Assembly (NCBI GenBank): GCA_036388295.1
Contig: DASVSC010000301.1
Span: 1-19,166 of the forward strand
Reading direction: 5' to 3'
DNA: 19,166 nucleotides
Origin: RYN-431 sp036388295
Lineage (GTDB): Bacteria; Planctomycetota; Phycisphaerae; Tepidisphaerales; Tepidisphaeraceae
Below are positions 15,539 through 19,166 of this stretch, piece after piece. Under the pieces are notes generated by a model. The model searched no databases. It saw nothing but the letters and a program-made list of their open reading frames with translations, and was not told the DNA's origin. The position numbers and the translations under genes were made by a program. Positions within the stretch are counted from its first letter, which is position 1. Every line of letters starts with the position of its first letter.

Positions 15539-15585
15539 CTCTGCTCCGGCTGGAATCGAACGCGGTCGGAAATAATCGAGTTAAA

Positions 15586-15972
15586 TCAATCGATCGCGGG
15601 TGAAGCGAGTTGGTCGCCTTCGTACTCGCACCGGCTGCTGCACGTTTCGTACACCGTGATTCGCGAAAGGATCGGCAGTTCCGGCTGGATGCGGTTCCAG
15701 AGCCAGACGGCGATCATTTCGCTCGTCGGATTGTCGAGGCCGGGGATGTCGTTGAGGTTGTAGTGGTCGAGTTGGCGGACGATGGGATCGACGATCAGTT
15801 TGATGTCGCCGTAATCGATCAGGTATCCCTTGGCCGGATCGACGTCGCCTTCGACGATGACGTCGAAGCGGAACGAATGGCCATGCAGGCGACGGCACTT
15901 GTGGCCTTGCGGGAACGTCGGCAGCCAGTGTGCGGCCTCGAAATGGAACGATTTGGAAAGCTTCAGCCGCAT
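15586..15972 (-). CDS. queD: 6-carboxy-tetrahydropterin synthase QueD
   Basis: A 128-residue protein of the QueD/PTPS family, which converts dihydroneopterin triphosphate to 6-carboxytetrahydropterin on the way to queuosine. Zinc ligands H15 (FHFEAAHWL), H30 and H32 (RRLHGHSF), catalytic C26 (GHKCRR), LDHYNLND (68-75), the NPTSEMIA block (81-88) and E109 in VYETCSSRCEYEG are all present. The cysteine in the GHKC position and the NPTSE block favour QueD over eukaryote-like PTPS. It lies 47 bp upstream of the aldolase on the same strand. queE lies upstream across a REPIN-like element; queC, queF and tgt are not in the window. Confidence 0.93.
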   Translation of the reverse strand: MRLKLSKSFHFEAAHWLPTFPQGHKCRRLHGHSFRFDVIVEGDVDPAKGYLIDYGDIKLIVDPIVRQLDHYNLNDIPGLDNPTSEMIAVWLWNRIQPELPILSRITVYETCSSRCEYEGDQLASPAID

Positions 15973-16017
15973 GGAACGGGCGATTGTATCGCTGAACCGG
16001 CACGGTGCTAGGACGAT

Positions 16018-16106
16018 GGCCGCGGGTGTGAACCCGCGCGAACCGAGTATGGCGTCGGGGGCCGTTCGTATTCGGTCGGTGATCGCGCGGGTTTACACCC
16101 GCGGCC
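16018..16106. repeat. REPIN-like doublet: two hairpins in inverted orientation
   Basis: The arms 16018-16041 and 16083-16106 are 24 nt each and match in inverted orientation at 23 of 24 positions. Each arm is itself a hairpin: CGCGGGT-GTGA-ACCCGCG (16021-16038) and CGCGGGT-TTAC-ACCCGCG (16086-16103). A 41-nt spacer separates them. Similarity extends outward through GATGG/CCATC with a 4-nt indel, reaching the queE stop codon. Two short palindromes in head-to-head orientation are the layout of REP doublets (REPINs). No RAYT transposase gene is in the window. Confidence 0.85.
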
Positions 16107-16111
16107 GTCCA

Positions 16112-16813
16112 TCACGTGCCGCGCTTGTTGCCGTAGAGTTGGACGTGCAAACGTGGCGAGAAGCGGAAGCCTTCCCGCAGGCAGACGTCATTAATCCACG
16201 CAGCCCGGCCCGCCAGGGTGACGGCGTCTGTGCCTTCGGGCATCAGTTGAACGTCGCTCGGTGTCCACCCGCGAATCTGGCCCAGCAGGTCGTGGATTTC
16301 CGCCAAGTCCTGCTCGCCGGCGACGACGAACTTCAGCTGAAAGTCCGCAGACGAATCAATGAACTGCTGCACCACGTCCGGCCGAAGCCGCTGCCGCTCA
16401 TGCGCTTCGGCGAACCGCCCGCCGGCCCGCTGTGTGGGCGTCGAATTGCTCAGCTTCGGCGACATTGATGCAAGGTCGATCGGCAGCGCCTTGAACACGG
16501 TCGCTGCCGTTTCGATCGTCAGGTGAAAGTCGCACGCCTTGAGCGCCTGGGTCAGCGGAAGAATGTCCGGCATGATCAGCGGCTCGCCGCCGGTCAGGAC
16601 GACGTGGCGAGCGCCGCTTGTGCCGAGGTGCCGAACGACATCAGCCACGATTTTTTCGACCGGCCAATCGTCGCCTTCGGGGTCCCAACTGGCGTAAGGC
16701 GTGTCGCACCACGTGCACCGCAGGTTGCAGCCGCTGGCGCGCACGAACACGCTCGGCACGCCGAGAAGCTTGCCTTCGCCTTGCAGGGAATAGAACGTCT
16801 CACTGATGCGCAA
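16112..16813 (-). CDS. queE: 7-carboxy-7-deazaguanine synthase QueE (radical SAM)
   Basis: This 233-residue radical SAM enzyme turns 6-carboxytetrahydropterin into 7-carboxy-7-deazaguanine, the step after QueD. The opening RISETFYSLQGEGKLLGVPS is diagnostic. The iron-sulfur cysteines are C29, C33 and C36 (CNLRCTWCD), and the SAM-binding TGGEP is at 74-78. PKLSNSTP and QLKFVV are later family blocks. The start is TTG at 16811-16813: no ATG or GTG occurs in frame upstream nearby, and the family motif begins at once. The gene lies 58 bp downstream of the HD-GYP gene, and its stop abuts the REPIN-like element separating it from queD. Confidence 0.93.
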   Translation of the reverse strand: MRISETFYSLQGEGKLLGVPSVFVRASGCNLRCTWCDTPYASWDPEGDDWPVEKIVADVVRHLGTSGARHVVLTGGEPLIMPDILPLTQALKACDFHLTIETAATVFKALPIDLASMSPKLSNSTPTQRAGGRFAEAHERQRLRPDVVQQFIDSSADFQLKFVVAGEQDLAEIHDLLGQIRGWTPSDVQLMPEGTDAVTLAGRAAWINDVCLREGFRFSPRLHVQLYGNKRGT

Positions 16814-16871
16814 GCCGCTCAGGATACGGCGAAAAACGCGGCAGGTGAACGGTCTATTTGCACTATTTTGG

Positions 16872-18272
16872 CTACGCCGCGATGCCCGCTGGCGTCGACC
16901 GGCCTTGCGTCACGTACGTTTGAAGGGCCGCGAAAACTTCAGGGCAGATGCCGCCGCTGAGGACGTTGCGCGACAAGATGGCCATCACTTCGGCCTCGCC
17001 CAGATCCTGACGGTACGGCCGTTTGGCGGTGAGGGCTTCGTACATGTCGGCCACGCCCAAAATGCGGGCCGCAGTCGTCAGATCGCCGGCACCGCGGCCG
17101 ACGTGATACCCCTTGCCGTCGAGCCGTTCATGGTGTGACGCGGCCAGCGTCGCCAGCGGCCGGAAGGCGCTGACACGGCCGAGCAACGTTTGCGTGAACT
17201 CGGTGTGCCGACGCATGGCGGTGATCTCGTCAGCGTCCAGCTTGCCCGGCTTGTCCAGAATGCGGTTCGATACGCCGAGCTTGCCCAAGTCGTGCAGCAA
17301 CCCGGCGCGGCGGATCATTCGCACCTGATCAGCCGGCATGCCGAGCACTCCGGCCAAGCCTGCGGCGATTGTTGATACGCCTGTCGAGTGCTGGTACGTC
17401 CAGGGACTTTTCGCGTCCACAACGCGGGCGAAGCCGCTCGCGATGCGGTCCAGACGGTCTTCGTCTAAGTCCACCGTCTGGTCCTGCGGTTCAAGCCCGA
17501 CGGCTGCGGTTTCGGGCGACTCGCTGAAGAAGGTGGTCCAGAAGGCGTCATCGCCGCGGAAGGATTGAAGGGCGTCGACCAACTGCGGGTCGAACCACGT
17601 GCCGCGCCGGGCAGCGGCCATGTCGAACGCCGCGTCAACGTCTTGCGAGATGGCGAAGACTTCGAACGTCTGTGCCAGCCCGAGAATGCGGGCCAGCAGC
17701 GGAATGTCGTCGCCCTTAAGGCCTTCGGGATGGCCGGTGCCGTCGTAGTGTTCGTCGAGCGAACGGATGGCGGTGGCGGTGTCCTCGGGCAGCAGCAGAT
17801 CGCGGGCGATCTCGGCCCCGCGCTCACAGCGCATTTCGATCAGGGAACGCGTGCCGCCGCTGCCGGCGAGTGCGAGGCGCAGGAACTGGTGCACCTTGTC
17901 CAGCATCGTGCCGCCCGGCGCGACGTTCTTCGCGACGAAGTTCAGGCGCGGCAGCAGACAGCTTAAGTCGACAGACTTCGACGCCATCTTCGTCGCTTGA
18001 TCGTCGGCACCGAAAAGGAATGCCATCTTCGACGCGTTCGTCGAACAGCCAAGGTCCTTCAGCAGCAGGCCGTAAAACAGAGCGGATCGGTCTTCAGTGG
18101 TGAATTGGAGTTCCTGTGCGATCCGCATGCCGATCAGGCAGCTGCGGCTGGCATGGCCCGGCGGCTGGCCGCTGGTGAGGTCAAGGGCGTAGGAGAGCGA
18201 AGCGACCACGTCCGATAGCCGCAGAGATTGGCTTTCACCGGCTTGATGATCGGCGGCAGGAACGAGTCGCAT
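16872..18272 (-). CDS. Tandem HD-GYP-like protein with altered motifs
   Basis: A 466-residue cytosolic protein with two HD-type modules. The second (about 275-450) has H295, HD 327-328 in LLHDLGKLGV, H356, HHERLDGKGYH (380-390), and D409 in GVADMYEALTAKRPYR. It matches HD-GYP phosphodiesterases acting on cyclic di-GMP, except that the GYP triplet reads GYH. The first module (about 20-225) keeps the scaffold, with DEHYDGTGHPEGL and ARILGLAQTFE, but the HD pair is KD (LLLKDLGC), so it is probably catalytically dead. No receiver or sensor domain is attached. It is the promoter-proximal leftward gene, diverging from a secreted protein across 338 bp, and may drive queE by read-through. Cyclic di-GMP turnover is inferred from the family. 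Confidence 0.87.
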   Translation of the reverse strand: MRLVPAADHQAGESQSLRLSDVVASLSYALDLTSGQPPGHASRSCLIGMRIAQELQFTTEDRSALFYGLLLKDLGCSTNASKMAFLFGADDQATKMASKSVDLSCLLPRLNFVAKNVAPGGTMLDKVHQFLRLALAGSGGTRSLIEMRCERGAEIARDLLLPEDTATAIRSLDEHYDGTGHPEGLKGDDIPLLARILGLAQTFEVFAISQDVDAAFDMAAARRGTWFDPQLVDALQSFRGDDAFWTTFFSESPETAAVGLEPQDQTVDLDEDRLDRIASGFARVVDAKSPWTYQHSTGVSTIAAGLAGVLGMPADQVRMIRRAGLLHDLGKLGVSNRILDKPGKLDADEITAMRRHTEFTQTLLGRVSAFRPLATLAASHHERLDGKGYHVGRGAGDLTTAARILGVADMYEALTAKRPYRQDLGEAEVMAILSRNVLSGGICPEVFAALQTYVTQGRSTPAGIAA

Positions 18273-18610
18273 AACGGTCCAATCGTTGAAATCGTCCGTA
18301 ACGGCAGACGCCTTACAGCTTCGTCCGTTTTCGTCGGTGGCTTAACTAACCACCACGCAGCGCACCGCGTCGCTGCCTGTTAATCAGCACTCACGTAACC
18401 CGAACGCAGCATTCGTTCGGCTCAAATCCGGCATCAACATGACGCAAACCTCGACCTCTAGAATCAAATCCACCGGCGTAGCGTTAGCCGTGCCGGTCAG
18501 GGACGCCGTTGCTCCAAAGTAGCGGCTTTTCGAACTTTTGACGTACATCGCATAACAGGCCGAAGCCTGCTGTTGCGGAGGAGACGTCGGTCGGTGTCAC
18601 AGGAGACCTA
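18273..18610. other. 338-bp divergent spacer without a gene
   Basis: I see no coding region or RNA gene here. It holds three simple hairpins: GGTGG/CCACC (18336-18340, 18350-18354), CCGAACG/CGTTCGG with a 7-nt loop (18400-18406, 18414-18420) and ACCGGC/GCCGGT (18472-18477, 18492-18497). These may be operators or leader structures for the HD-GYP gene or the secreted-protein gene. No convincing -35/-10 or sigma-54 promoter was found. Confidence 0.5.
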
Positions 18611-19166
18611 ATGATTCGTTCAGCCGTTGTCGCAACTCTAGGTTCGGGCGTGTTCGCTTCGATCGCGCTCGCGCAGGTGAATAGTGTCGATTTGAGCCAG
18701 TACGTCCGGGTCGGCCGTTACAGCCTGCCGAACCCGAGCAATACTGCCACGCCGCCGAACAGTGTGCTGGCCCAGGAAGTGTCGGCCGTCACATACAACA
18801 AAGCGACCGACACGCTGTTCGTCGTCGGTGACGGCGGCACGTCGATTGTCCAGATCACCAAGACCGGCCAGCTCGTCAATTCGATGACGCTCGGTACCGG
18901 GAACAGCCCGCAGAACACTTTCTTTTACGATCCCGAAGGCCTCACCTACGTTGGCAACAACCAGTTCGTAATGGTCGAGGAACGTGACCGCCGGGCGAAC
19001 CTGATCACCTACGCCGCCGGCACCACGCTCGGCTCGGCGCCGCCGCAGACGGTCGTCAAACTCGGCACGACCATCGGCAACATTGGCATCGAAGGCATGA
19101 CCTTCGACCCTTTCACCGGCGGCTACATCGGCGTCAAAGAAACCGGCCCACTCGGCATTTTTCAAA
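18611..19166 (+). CDS. Secreted SdiA-regulated-like beta-propeller protein, N-terminal part (cut by window edge)
   Basis: The frame starts at ATG 18611, with AGGAG at 18601-18605, and stays open to the window end, giving 185 complete codons. A signal peptide is clear: a hydrophobic stretch at about residues 5-20 with ALAQ as cleavage site (cut near 21/22), so the protein is exported. The mature part has repeated strands ending in phrases such as VTYNKATDTLFVVGDGG, YDPEGLTYVGNNQFVMVEE and IEGMTFDPFTGGYIGVKE. These match SdiA-regulated/esterase-like phytase propeller proteins, whose exact role is poorly defined. A C-terminal sorting signal such as PEP-CTERM cannot be checked because the end is missing. 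It is divergent from the HD-GYP gene. Confidence 0.8.
   Translation, partial: MIRSAVVATLGSGVFASIALAQVNSVDLSQYVRVGRYSLPNPSNTATPPNSVLAQEVSAVTYNKATDTLFVVGDGGTSIVQITKTGQLVNSMTLGTGNSPQNTFFYDPEGLTYVGNNQFVMVEERDRRANLITYAAGTTLGSAPPQTVVKLGTTIGNIGIEGMTFDPFTGGYIGVKETGPLGIFQ

Noticed and set aside
18421..18498. GACGCAAA (18441-18448) followed by GTAGCG and TAGCCG, reminiscent of a cyclic di-GMP-I riboswitch, next to an HD-GYP gene
   Set aside because: The required tetraloop hairpin between CAAA and GACGCAAA cannot form (TCCGGCATCAACAT), and the closing stem is missing. A covariance-model search would settle it.

Overview
The window is GC-rich bacterial DNA (about 60-65% G+C by eye) with dense, often translationally coupled genes and few strong Shine-Dalgarno sites. 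A Planctomycetota origin, perhaps a Phycisphaerae-like lineage, is my inference. It rests on the codon bias, a class II aldolase with a microcompartment-type C-terminal tail as known from planctomycetes, the tandem HD-GYP-like protein and the secreted SdiA-regulated-like protein. No rRNA, tRNA, CRISPR array, transposase or phage gene was seen.

Region 1 (1-11835) is a nitrogen-scavenging locus with a divergent control region. Leftward run a creatininase-family amidohydrolase and a GlnT-type glutamine-synthetase-like ligase, the latter cut by the left edge. Rightward runs a seven-gene operon: NitT/TauT-type ABC importer (binding protein, permease, ATPase), allophanate hydrolase amidase domain, a separate allophanate hydrolase C-terminal domain, two DUF1989 proteins (urea carboxylase-associated pair, carboxyguanidine deiminase subunits) and a 1203-residue biotin-dependent urea/guanidine carboxylase. 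By established family knowledge this set converts guanidine to carboxyguanidine, then allophanate, then ammonia and CO2. The 526-bp divergent spacer holds two near-consensus sigma-54 (-24/-12) promoters, one facing each operon, with repeated sequences between them that could bind an activator. No guanidine riboswitch was recognised.

Region 2 (11822-14578) holds a PHP-type tyrosine phosphatase (CpsB/YwqE-like) overlapping the carboxylase tail-to-tail, then rightward a small PIN-like protein, a PfkB-family sugar/nucleoside kinase and a cytosolic DsbA-like thioredoxin-fold protein.

Region 3 (14660-18272) is all leftward: class II aldolase with a C-terminal extension resembling a microcompartment encapsulation peptide, QueD, QueE and a degenerate tandem HD-GYP protein. 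A REPIN-like double palindrome lies between queE and queD. Region 4 (18273-19166) is a 338-bp divergent spacer followed by a secreted SdiA-regulated-like protein cut by the right edge.

The points most worth following are the paired divergent sigma-54 promoters, the split allophanate hydrolase, the creatininase/GlnT pair tied to guanidine use, two palindromic elements placed at gene 3' ends, and the possible microcompartment cargo with no shell genes nearby.
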